DNA of 64,000 nt from Chlorella sorokiniana (taxonomy: Eukaryota; Chlorophyta; Trebouxiophyceae; Chlorellales; Chlorellaceae), in the NCBI GenBank assembly GCA_025917655.1, contig CP084610.1, forward strand, positions 1,364,001-1,428,000. Direction: 5' to 3'. Made by a program: the position numbers and the translations under genes. Below are positions 16,478 to 26,213 of the stretch, piece by piece (position 1 is the first letter of the stretch; every line of letters starts with the position of its first letter). A model generated the notes under the pieces. It had not been told where the DNA came from and did not search any database. It saw only the letters and a program-made list of their open reading frames with translations.

Positions 16478-17025
16478 TGTGGCACTGCTGGCAGGTGGGT
16501 GCACCAGGCTGGCTTTCCTGCTGTGCTGTACCGCATGATTGTGCACCCAGCACTGCACCTTGGACGCAGGCTTGAGCTGGCATGCCGATGTCCACAGCAG
16601 CCCCAGCAGGCAGGCTGATCTGTCCAGCTCTGATGTGGGCGGCAACAGCGGTGCTCACCTGGCGTGTGTGCTTCTTGCGGGGCGGGGCGTGCTGTTGTTG
16701 GCAGCAGGCATCCTGTCCTGGCGGCGCCGGTGCCGACTCATTGGCAGCTCGCACTGGCCTTCGCCGCCATGGGGTCGTCATCCACCGCAATCGCCCCTTG
16801 AACCGGTGCCAGGTGGTGTGGCTTGCTGCTTGGTGGCTTGGCACAGCAGTGCAGATGTTCGTGCAGTTCCGCCTGGTGGCCAACAGCAGCCTGGGTGTCT
16901 GCAGCCTGAATGTGGCGCCGCCTGGCCATCTTGCCTCTGCAGATGAGCTGCCGCACTTCATCGCCTCCCGGGCAACCGGCATCCTTGCTCTGGCGCCGCC
17001 TGGCGAGCGTTTCCGTTTGTAGGCC
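16411..17025 (+). pseudogene. Degenerate membrane-protein family copy A1
   Basis: The plus strand reads GTLHWSALSMHAAVALLAGG, then a region matching the second exon of the family, then NRCQVVW...DELPHFIASRATGILAL. The N-terminal membrane segments seen in copy A2 are missing, replaced by an inverted fragment. The frame is not continuous. No known family was recognised. Confidence 0.5.
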
Positions 17026-17267
17026 CTTCCTGCTGAATGAGCGGATGCCAGCGATGTATGTGCACAATTTGCGCATTGGGCGCAGCTATTGCCGCGGCTG
17101 TTGCCAACCCATGGTGCAGCAGATGCCCTATATACCGCTCTTGCCCCATGCACCTTGTTTGCCGTCTTGCTCTCTGCGCTTGTGCTCTTGGCAGGGGCGG
17201 GGCTGCCTGGGGTTGCAAGCATGCATATGGCAAGGAGGGCACGCCAGCCTGCCCCATAGAATCCTTT

Positions 17268-17407
17268 AGGTCCTTTGCCTGCTCCAAGGCACTAAGGATG
17301 GCTGTCACATCAAGCTTCCCAGCCAGGAGCATCGGCAGCTTGGTGCTCTCGGCTGGGCCGCGAGATGTGACAGCCATCCTCCGTGCCTTCGAGCAGGCAA
17401 AAGACCT
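17268..17407. repeat. Long hairpin (inverted repeat, arms about 62 nt), unit A
   Basis: The left arm begins AGGTCCTTTGCCTGCTCCAA and the right arm ends AGCAGGCAAAAGACCT; outer 44 nt pair at about 40 positions and the pairing continues towards the centre. Each arm carries the coding fragment VTAIL.A.EQAKDL, once on each strand, so it arose by inverted duplication of an exon. A near-identical hairpin is at 24688-24827. Confidence 0.85.
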
Positions 17408-17639
17408 GACGAATTCTCTAGAGCTGACTGGCGCGCCCCCTAGACCTGCCTGCCACGCCAGGCGGCCCCACCCTGCCACCCCCATGCCCCGGTTGTGCAC
17501 CGCGCGTGAGCCTTCACGATGCACCTCTGTGACCCCGGCGGATGTGCCAGCATTGCCCCCAGCACCACCCATACTGCAGCACCAGGCTACTGGGTGCAGC
17601 TAGAAACCACCCAGCACACCGCCTGGGACTGAAGCCTTC

Positions 17640-18800
17640 AAGCTTGCTTAAGCAAGGGCACTGCCGAGCGAGCGACACCAGTTGTTACCACCGCAGCACA
17701 GGTGCAAGGCCTCGACAAAGAGCATCACCATGGGCACAGCAGCGCAAGGTTCAAATAAGGCGCAGGTGCCAACCAAGGTGGCGCATTGGCCAGGCAGCAG
17801 GCACGCTTTAAGATATCCCTCCTCCGCGCAGCAAGCTGTTCGATGCTGCTGCTTCCAGGATGCATCCTGCGCTGTGCATGCAGCGTTGTGCCCGCTGCGC
17901 TTCCGGCCCGCCCTACATGTGCAAAGTCACACAAAGCATGCGCGATCACCAATACACAGCGCCAGAGCAACGTTGTACAAGCGCGGTGCCGCCCTGCATC
18001 TTTGACAAGCACCTAGAACAGCGGACTGCACGCTCACTTTGTCCAACAGTTCGTGACAGGCGGCGCAGTGGTCCATGGCCGGCCCAGCACGCAACGCAGC
18101 CACGCACTCCTCGTCAGTTCTGGAGAAAAACAGGAAAAATGCACTGGCCGGGCCCGACGCCCATGAAGCACAGCGCTCAAGAACTCCCGCAGCTGCCGGT
18201 TGCATGACGCAAAGTAGGCTGCATGTGTTGGCAAACCAGGCTGCCACCCAACGCCAGCGCTGCCTGGGCAACCTGGGCAGCCAGGCATGGGCCCATCATC
18301 TGCTCCAGATAACCGTTGAGAATCCTCATTGTGATTGTGAAATCATTGCTGTATAGAGGAGCAGGCTGGGCACTAGCAGTGAGGGAGGGCACAGTGCAGC
18401 TGTCGCTGCACAGCTGTGCATAGCGCGCTGCACAGCGCACCTGTTGCTGTACCGCGTTCAAGGGACATGCTGCGAGGCGGTTCGCGGCACACATGAGATG
18501 CACTGCCTCTCTCACACCGGTGTTTGCTTAGTAACGTTACAATAGCAAGCTCTAGCAAACGCAGAAGCAAGCGCGTGGGCAAGGGGTCTCGCTGCTCTAC
18601 CGGCTTGCGGCCCTATTGGTTGTCCTCTTTCTCGCGACACAGAAGCGATTCGCAGAACTGCCTCCCCAAGTGGGAGGGTTGGCCTCGACACCTTGCTACA
18701 TAGCCATATGGCCTCCTGGCAGAAATCCAAAGCAGAACTGGAGATACTCCACCTCCAACCGACCAGATATGAGCGCCTGCGTGGTCGGATTACGGCAGCG
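17640..18800 (-). pseudogene. CxxC-family copy A1 (broken)
   Basis: Compared with the more complete copy at 20.2-21.9 kb, the minus strand keeps FCQEAI and AHALASAF-type pieces of exon 1. It also keeps the middle exon with RILNGYLEQMMGPCLAAQVAQ and HCAACHELLDK, and a last part near 17750. The N-terminal part is missing and exon 1 is out of frame relative to the paralogue, so it is probably not functional. Positions 17682-18515 appear identical to 25103-25936. Confidence 0.6.
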
Positions 18801-19998
18801 CCTCGCAGCTTGGGCAAAGGGGGTGGCACGTTGACGCCCAGTCTCGAGGCTCGCTTGATCGCCAGGGGTGCCGGGACGGCGTCCACTCTGCTGTGTGGCT
18901 TGCTGATTATGATGATCGTGTACAGCACGCTGCGTGGAGCAGACCACAAGCACTCCACGGGTATGGCTCTTGGATGCAGCCTTGGCGCCTTTGCGGCTTT
19001 GGCGGTTGCCTGCACGCCGCTGATTGCTGCTTTCAGCAGCCTTGCGGCAGCGCCGGCGCAGCTGGTGCTGGTGGCCACTGGCATCGCAACCCTGCTGGTG
19101 GCCATCAGCCACTATGCGGAGCGAATCGGAGAAGGAACTCTCCACTGGTCCGCTTTGAGCACCTCCGCCGTGGCGCTGCTCCTGGCAGGTGGGTGCACCA
19201 AGCTGGCTTCCCTGCTTTGCGGTACCGCCTGATTGTGCACCCAGCACTGCAACTTGGACGCAGGCTTGAGCTGGGTGCTGGCACGCTATCGTCCACAGGA
19301 GCCCCAGCAGGCAGGCTGGTCCGTCCAGCTGCTGATGTGGGCGGCATCAGCGGTGCTCACCTGGGCATCCTTTTTGCTGGTGGCAGCTTCCTGCCGTTGT
19401 TGGCAGCAGACATCCTGTTCCAAGATACAACTTTGCCAACTGACTGGCGTATCGCAGCGCTCAAGGCCGTCATGTGCCTGTTGGGTGGGGTCGTCCTCCA
19501 TGGCATCGACGCCTTTGACCCGGTGCCAGGTGGGGCAGCGCTCTGCTTGGTGGCTTGTCACAGCAGCGAGCAGATGGCAGTCCTGCAGATGTGTAGCCGA
19601 CAGCAGCCAGGGCGGCTCAAGCCTGAGCTGCGGCGCCTCCCTGCCATCTTGCCCTGCAGATGAGCTGCCGCAGTTCATCACCTCCAAGGCAACCGTCATC
19701 CTCACGCTGGCGCCGCCTGGTGAGCGCCGCCGTTTATCCTGGGCCCTCCCTGTTCATTGAGCTGCTGACAGCAAACGTGTGTGCACAACGTGTGTGCTGG
19801 GTGCAGCTGGTGAACCAGCGGTTGCCTGGCCACTGCAAACTCCCGGGACAGCAGATGGCGACCACACCGCCCTTGCCCCCATGCACTGTGATTGCAGCCC
19901 TGCTCGTTGCTTGTGCTCTCGGCTGGAAGCTGGATGTGCTGGCAGCAACCTGCAACGAGCTGCAGGGTGGCCCAGAGCTGACTGGTGCACCCTCCTAG
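18708..19998 (+). CDS. Multi-pass membrane protein of unknown family, copy A2
   Basis: No known family was recognised. The first exon encodes about four hydrophobic segments (STLLCGLLIMMIVYSTL, GCSLGAFAALAVACTPLIAA, LVLVATGIATLLVAISHYAE, and a short one) and ends at a GTGGGT donor near 19189. A second exon begins GLSWVLARY after an AG near 19261 and carries SVQLLMWAASAVLTWA. Further pieces encode ALKAVMCLLGGVVLHGIDAF and ELPQFITSKATVILTLAPP, the latter followed by a GTGAGC donor. The ATG used in copy B2 is TTG here, so the only upstream ATG is at 18708. That lies inside sequence antisense to the CxxC family. Exon structure after the first exon is tentative. Confidence 0.4.
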
Positions 19999-20214
19999 CC
20001 CTGCTGCCACCCCAGGCGGCCCCGCCCTGCCACCCCCATGCACCAAATGTGCACCGCGTGCGAGCCCTCGCGATGCAGCCCTGTGACCAGGGCGGATGTG
20101 CCATCATTGCCCCAGGCAGCACCCAGTCTGCAGCACCAGGCCGCTGTGCGCGGCTGAATGCCACCCAGCCAGCAGATAGCCTGAAATTAAAGCCTTCAAG
20201 CAAGGGCATGCCGA

Positions 20215-21877
20215 GTGAGTGACGTCCTCATATTGCTAGATCACAGGTGCAAGGCCTCGACAAAGCACATCAACATGGGCAAAGCAGCGCAAGGTCCAGT
20301 CAGGTGCAGGTGCCAACCAAGGTGGCCGGTCAGCCAGGCTGCAGGGTCGCGTTGAGATGTCCCTCCTCCAAACAAGCAGGCAGGGAGTCCAGTCCAGGCA
20401 TACTGCAGCGAGGACAGACAGGGGCGGATTGCTTCAAATGCGAAGAACAGGCAGGCGACAAGAGTTGCATGCAGTCAAAAGGCTGGATGTGGGTGTCAGC
20501 TGCTGAAACAGCACCGCCCACCTTGCATTCTGTCGAAAACCTCCAGCCTGATGCGCTCCAGTAGTTGCACAGCGGCGCAGCGCTAGCCTGCTGCGCACGC
20601 TGGGGATGCTGGGCACGTGCTCCTCTGGCAAGAAAAGCTCTGACCCTGCTCACACCCCCGCCGCAAGCAGCGCAGGAGCCCTCCACGCAGCAAGCCATCG
20701 ATGCGGCTGCTTCCAGGATGCATCATGCACTTTGTTTACAGCCTGTTGCCTGCTGCAACTCAGCCTGCTGATCCTGCCGGTCGCCGAAGAATTCGCGTTG
20801 GTACAGCTCCACTAGCTGCTGCCCCTCCAGCCGGAAACGCTCGTCATCCCGCTCTAGCTGCAGGAGACCACAGGCAGAGCACACAAGCGTCAGTACACAG
20901 CGCGGAGCCAACGCTGTGCAAGTACGGAGCTGCACTGCACCGGCTCACGCACAGGGTGCATGCTCACATTATCCAACTGCTCATGGCAGGCTGCGCACAG
21001 ATCGATGGCTGGCACGGCACGCATCGCGGCCATGCACTCCTCGTCTCTACCCAAATTGAACAGGAGCGAGGCCACTGGCCGGGCCCGACGTCCTTCAAGC
21101 TCAGCGCTCAAGAACTCCCGCAGCTGCCGGTTGTGTGACGCATAGTAGGCTGCATACGCGGCATAGGAGGCTGCCACCCGACGTGGCATGCCAGCACTGC
21201 CAGGGCAACCTGGGCAGCCAGGCATGGGCCCATCATCTCCACCCCAGGTGACTTTGAGAATTTTCATCTTGAAAGAATTGTACTGCGCAGAGGAGCACAC
21301 TGTGCACTGACGGTGGGGGTGGGCACGGCAGCGGCAGTGGTTTGCGGCGCCCAAGCGGTTTGCGGCGCCCAAGCGACACACGCTGGCAGGCGCTCCGCGA
21401 CACACTTGACATGTGCTGCCTCCCTCGCACCGCTGATTGCTTGACAGCAAGCTCCAGCAAACGCAGACGCAAGCGCCTGAGCTTCGAGGGGTCTCGCTGC
21501 TCCACCGGCTTGCGGCGCTCCTCCTCGTACTCTTGCTCGCCACCCAGAAGCAAAACCGCGAACCGCCAATCCGCATGGCAGGGTTCGCCTCGATACCCGG
21601 CCACGCACTCTTGGCACAAGTCCCAGCAGAACTGGAGATACTCCATTTCGAGCTGATCAGATATGTCGCGAGCGATCAAGGTGGCCGGCACCTGCATGCG
21701 CCCAGAACGGGTGGCGGCGGCTGCGCTGCGCATGACGTGGCTGCCGACGTGGCTGCGCCGCGCGGCCGCGATGCGCTGCAATGCGCTGGACGTCCAGCCT
21801 GGGTCGAGCCGACCCAGCACAGTGTGAGCGCCCGTCAGCCTGCTTGCAGCACACCGTGACGGAAGTCGTTGCTCCAT
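20215..21877 (-). CDS. Unknown CxxC-rich protein, most complete family member
   Basis: The function is not recognised. Starting at ATG 21875-21877, exon 1 encodes MEQRLPSRCAASR, an Arg/Ala-rich stretch, LEMEYLQFCWDLCQEC and EQRDPSKLRRLRLRLLELA. Exon 2 (about 21282-20968) starts after CTGCGCAG and encodes KVTWGG, CPGCPG, a Tyr/Ala-rich helix, then CAACHEQLDN before a GTGAGC donor. Exon 3 (from 20857) encodes LERDDERFRLEGQQLVELYQ. Later sequence to about 20215 matches the 3' part of the broken copies. The spaced CxxC pairs suggest metal binding, and the rest is helical and charged. No transposase catalytic motif could be identified. An 18-bp direct repeat (GTTTGCGGCGCCCAAGCG, twice) lies in intron 1 near 21340-21376. 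Confidence 0.5.
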
Positions 21878-22232
21878 CCCAGCTTTTGGTTGACAAGGCC
21901 AGCGGACGGAGCTTCTAGAATTGACAAACACACTTCCGCACTTGTCGCATGCTGTTAATGCCAACCCCACAAGGAGCTCATGGGAAGGGAAGCAGAATTA
22001 CAAGGGAACAGTGGGTGTGTGTTGGGGGAGGCTGCGGTGTGTGGGCGGCTGAGGGAAGAGGCTGCAGGGAGCAAGGCAGACATCTCCTTTTGGTTAACGG
22101 TTGTTCAGGGCGGAGAGATCATCCCAGCCAGCCCAGGCGGCGGGCATGCGTACTGAACCGGCAGCTTGCAGGAAGCCTGCCAGTGGCGGAGGCCAGCCTT
22201 CGAGCGCTCACACGCTGGCCTGTTTGCTGCAG

Positions 22233-22476
22233 CGGCGGCAAGACGGGGCAGGCGGCCATCGCGGCGGCGGAGGCCCAGGCAGCGCGGGAGGCGGCGCAGG
22301 AGCAGCACGCCTCGGCGGCGGAGCAGCGCAACACGAACGACGCCGTGGCGGTGGCGCGGGCGCGCTACCTCGCCCGCAAAAAGGCGGGGGTGGCTAAGGG
22401 CCGCAGACATCGCTTGGCTATTGCTGCAGCTGCCTGCCGCGTGGATGTGAACCATCATGCTGCTGGGGAGCGTTGA
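22233..22476 (+). pseudogene. Copy of the DEAH4 last exon, unit B
   Basis: This copy is closer to the original than that of unit A. It keeps SGGKTGQAAIAAAEAQA through ARARYLARKKAG in one open frame. The original stop is changed, so the frame runs on into the copied 3' UTR to 22476. No other helicase exon precedes it. Confidence 0.85.
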
Positions 22477-23134
22477 GCGGGGGGCGGGGTTATGGCGGTG
22501 GGGGACCAGGGAGAGTGCCCGCTGGCCTCCCCAGGAAGAACAGCACCAAGTGCGGTTAGGGCGTGCGGCCCTGCCGGGACTCAGCCCCACAGCGGGGTGG
22601 GTTGCGCTTGGTTTCATCGGCCTGGGCAGCGTGCCGTCGTCTTAAAATCTAGACATCGGCTGAAGACGGACGGCCACTGTCTTGAAGAATGGAAGTTGTA
22701 CCGGTGGTGGGGGACCGGCGGACCGCGGGCCTCGACGCCCCCTTTACTTCGTTAATCCATCTTTGCAGCTTGCCTACGTAGTCACTTGAAGATAAATGCA
22801 GCCAAGTGTTGCACAGCTGTCATGTCGGGCATGATGACTGCGGTGCCAGGGCGGTGAGGCATGCCCGCCTCAGCAGCGCTGCCGGCCGACCCTGGCCCCT
22901 CCTGTATGAGCTTCCATTCACTGCCGAGGTCAGTCGGGACGTGTTGCCGGCGTTAGGCGCCTGTGCTGAGGGGAGGGCGTGGGGGCAGACACTGGGCAGG
23001 TCGGTGGAAGTTGGGCTGAGGTGGCAGAACCGTGCGTTAAGCAACCGCGGCTGGAGCTGCACGAACCCAAACACCACTTCACCCAGCACTGGTCGCCGCC
23101 CCTGCTGAAAGCAGTTGCTGCTGGCCTAGGCCAC

Positions 23135-23583
23135 CATGACGTCAGGCGGGGAGCAGTGCTTCTCTCCGAAGTATCACAACCTTGTGATCATGATGGCAGC
23201 TGCGTCAGCTTCTGGTGCTTTGCTCTGCGGGTGAGCATCTCTGTTTCAGCTTGCGCCGCCGCAACCGCCCGCCAGGATGAAGCAGTCTTTGTCACCAGCG
23301 CTGTATGCTGCATCGCTGTCGCTGTCGGTGTTGCGTCAGGTCGGTGTTGCGTCAGGCCACCCAGGGCCACTGTATACAGCAAGGGTCGTTTGGGGCCCCC
23401 TATGCACCCCTTCATGCTGTGGGCCCCTCCACCGTAAATGCTGCCGCCAGGCGCCTCCGCTGGAAGCGCGCCGTCGGAAGCATCCTCGCTTTAATATCCT
23501 TTGCCCTGCCCCTCCCTCTGCTGCAGATACGATAACGGCTGCATCGGCGGCGTGCTCGTGTTGGAGACGGTTAAGGGGAAGGT
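23135..23583 (+). pseudogene. Copy of transporter exons 1-2, unit B
   Basis: It has the same shortened exon 1 as unit A (ATG about 23136; VIMMAAASASGALLCG), then exon 2 near 23528 with [18 protein letters not shown] and an intact GTAAGT donor. Positions 23188-23415 appear identical to 15757-15984. No transporter exon 3 follows. Confidence 0.8.
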
Positions 23584-23767
23584 AAGTGGCCGCCGCCGTC
23601 GCCGCAGGCCGCCGTGCTGCACAGCGACTTGCCACCAGGCGTGCCACTGTCGTCGCCCCCTTGCGTTGGTTTGTATTGGTGGGCCAGCCCCCGCAGCTTG
23701 ACCCGGGAACGTCATGTCAACGCGGATTCTCGACTGTGCCGCACGCCAGGGTGTACAGTGCAGCGCC

Positions 23768-23934
23768 GCGGCGTACATGCTAGGACTGGACCAGTGCAGG
23801 GTGCCGTCTATGATCCGCTGCACATAGTGGCTGATGGCCACCAGCAGGATTGCGATGCCAGTCGCCACCAGCCACTCTGCGCAGCGGATCATAGGCGGCA
23901 CTCTCCACTGGTCCAGTCCTAGCATGTACGCCGT
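23768..23934. repeat. Inverted repeat made of a coding-exon fragment, unit B
   Basis: Arms correspond to those at 16338-16477. The centre is longer and on the minus strand still encodes ATGIAILLVAISHYVQRIID, a clear relative of the membrane-family segment ATGIATLLVAISHYAERIGE. Unit B therefore keeps the older form of the fold-back and unit A lost part of its centre. Confidence 0.8.
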
Positions 23935-24485
23935 TGTGGCGCTGCTGGCAGGTGGGTGCACCAGGCTGGCTTTCCTGCTGTGCTGTACCGCATGATTATG
24001 CACCCAGCACTGCACCTTGGACGCAGGCTTGAGCTGGCATGCCGATGTCCACAGCAGCCCCAGCAGGCAGGCTGATCTGTCCAGCTCTGATGTGGGCGGC
24101 ACCAGCGGTGCTCACCTGGGCATCCGTGTGTGCTTCCTGCGGGGCGGGGCGTGCTGTTCTTGGCAGCAGGCATCCTGATCCCGGGCACGCCAGCATCAAC
24201 TGACTGGCAGCTCGCACTGGCCTTCGCCGCCATGGGGTCGTCCTCCACCGCAATCGCCCCTTGAACCGGTGCCAGGTGGTGTGGCTTGCTGCTTGGTGGC
24301 TTGGCACAGCAGTGCAGATGTTCGTGCAGTTCCGCCTGGTGGCCAACAGCAGCCTGGGTGACTGCAGCCTGAATGTGGCGCCGCCTGGCCATATTGCCCT
24401 GCAGATGAGCTGCTGCAGTTCATCACCTCCTGGGCAACCGGCATCCTTGCTCTGGCGCCGCCTGGTGAGCGCTGCCGTTTGTCGT
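23870..24485 (+). pseudogene. Degenerate membrane-protein family copy B1
   Basis: Counterpart of copy A1. The pieces GTLHWSSPSMYAVVALLAGG, the QLALAFAAMGSS-like region and ELLQFITSWATGILALAPP are recognisable, but the N-terminal membrane exon is not in sense orientation. It is probably not expressed as a full protein. Confidence 0.5.
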
Positions 24486-24687
24486 AGGCCCTTCGTGCTG
24501 AACGACCTGCTGGCAGCTGTTGCCAACCCATGGTGCAGCAGATGCCCTATATACAGCCCTTGCCCCCATGCACCTTGTCTGCAGTTTTGCTCTCTGCGCT
24601 TGTGCTCTTGGCAGGGGCGGGGCTGCCTGGGGTTGCAAGCATGCATATGGCAAGGAGGGCACGCCAGCCTGCCCCATAGAGTTCTTT

Positions 24688-24827
24688 AGGTCCTTTGCCT
24701 GCTCCAAGGCACTAAGGATGGCTGTCACATCAAGCTTCCCAGCCAGGAGCATCGGCAGCTTGGTGCTCTCGGCTGGGCCGCGAGATGTGACAGCCATCCT
24801 CCGTGCCTTCGAGCAGGCAAAAGACCT
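24688..24827. repeat. Long hairpin (inverted repeat), unit B
   Basis: Counterpart of the hairpin at 17268-17407, with the same arms and centre. The arms begin AGGTCCTTTGCC and end GGCAAAAGACCT. Conservation of both arms in the two units agrees with recent duplication or homogenisation. Confidence 0.85.
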
Positions 24828-25059
24828 GACGAATTCTCTAGAGCTGACTGGCACGTCCTCCTAGACCTGCCTGCCACCCCAGGCGGCCCCGCCCTGCCGC
24901 CCCCATGCCCGGGTTGTGCACCGCGCGCGAGCCCTCACGATGCAGACCTGTGACCCCGGCGGATGTGCCAGCATTGCCCCAGGCAGCACCCATTCTGCAG
25001 CACCAGGCTGCTGGGTGCAGCTAGAAACCACCCAGCACACCGCCTGGGACTGAAGCCTT

Positions 25060-26200
25060 CAAGCTTGCTTAAGCAAGGGCACTGCCGAGCGAGCGACACC
25101 AGTTGTTACCACCGCAGCACAGGTGCAAGGCCTCGACAAAGAGCATCACCATGGGCACAGCAGCGCAAGGTTCAAATAAGGCGCAGGTGCCAACCAAGGT
25201 GGCGCATTGGCCAGGCAGCAGGCACGCTTTAAGATATCCCTCCTCCGCGCAGCAAGCTGTTCGATGCTGCTGCTTCCAGGATGCATCCTGCGCTGTGCAT
25301 GCAGCGTTGTGCCCGCTGCGCTTCCGGCCCGCCCTACATGTGCAAAGTCACACAAAGCATGCGCGATCACCAATACACAGCGCCAGAGCAACGTTGTACA
25401 AGCGCGGTGCCGCCCTGCATCTTTGACAAGCACCTAGAACAGCGGACTGCACGCTCACTTTGTCCAACAGTTCGTGACAGGCGGCGCAGTGGTCCATGGC
25501 CGGCCCAGCACGCAACGCAGCCACGCACTCCTCGTCAGTTCTGGAGAAAAACAGGAAAAATGCACTGGCCGGGCCCGACGCCCATGAAGCACAGCGCTCA
25601 AGAACTCCCGCAGCTGCCGGTTGCATGACGCAAAGTAGGCTGCATGTGTTGGCAAACCAGGCTGCCACCCAACGCCAGCGCTGCCTGGGCAACCTGGGCA
25701 GCCAGGCATGGGCCCATCATCTGCTCCAGATAACCGTTGAGAATCCTCATTGTGATTGTGAAATCATTGCTGTATAGAGGAGCAGGCTGGGCACTAGCAG
25801 TGAGGGAGGGCACAGTGCAGCTGTCGCTGCACAGCTGTGCATAGCGCGCTGCACAGCGCACCTGTTGCTGTACCGCGTTCAAGGGACATGCTGCGAGGCG
25901 GTTCGCGGCACACATGAGATGCACTGCCTCTCTCACACCGCTGTTTGCTCAGTAGCATTGCAATAGCAGACGCAGACGCAAGCGCGTGAGCTTCGAGGGG
26001 TCTCGCTGCTCTTCCGGCTTGCGGCCCTCCTGGTTGTCCTCTTCCTCGCCACACAGAAGCGATTTGCAGAACCGCCTCCCCAAGTGGGAGGGTTGGTCTC
26101 GACACTTTGCTATGGCCTCCTGGCAGAAGTCCAAAGCAGAACTGGAGATACTCCACCTCCAACCGACCAGATATGAACGCCTGCGTGGTCGAATTACGGC
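25060..26200 (-). pseudogene. CxxC-family copy B1 (broken)
   Basis: Counterpart of copy A1. The minus strand shows CQEAIAKCRDQPSHLGRRF and EEQRDPSKLTRLRLRLL of exon 1 and HCAACHELLDK of exon 2. The N-terminal part (MEQRLPS...) is missing: exon 1 stops being alignable where the plus-strand membrane gene starts. A one-base difference from the paralogue breaks exon 1. Confidence 0.6.
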
Positions 26201-26213
26201 AGCGCCTCGCAGC

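Larger units (their letters stand above)
14604..22012 (+). repeat. Duplicated unit A (about 7.4 kb)
   Basis: The unit starts near the helicase exon-12 donor (GTGTGTCTGTGTATTGGGGG) and ends GAATTACAAGGGAACAGTGGG. Unit B starts immediately after with the same helicase-derived sequence and ends at 27812 with the same end sequence. Order within the unit: helicase intron 12 fragment, helicase last exon, helicase-transporter spacer, transporter exons 1-2, membrane-family copy, hairpin, CxxC-family copy (-), membrane-family gene, CxxC-family gene (-). Offsets between units are about 7.40-7.44 kb for most of the length. Unit B lacks roughly 1.6 kb that in A lies between about 20.0 and 21.7 kb. Confidence 0.88.

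Noticed and set aside
18708-18810. MASWQKSKAELEILHLQ as the true N-terminus of membrane copy A2
   Set aside because: The same DNA is antisense to conserved exon 1 of the CxxC family, so the frame may be a by-product. The B2 start at 26214 is preferred for the family.
20215-21877. CxxC gene as a KDZ-type transposase
   Set aside because: CPGCPG vaguely recalls such proteins, but no further domain or catalytic motif supports it.
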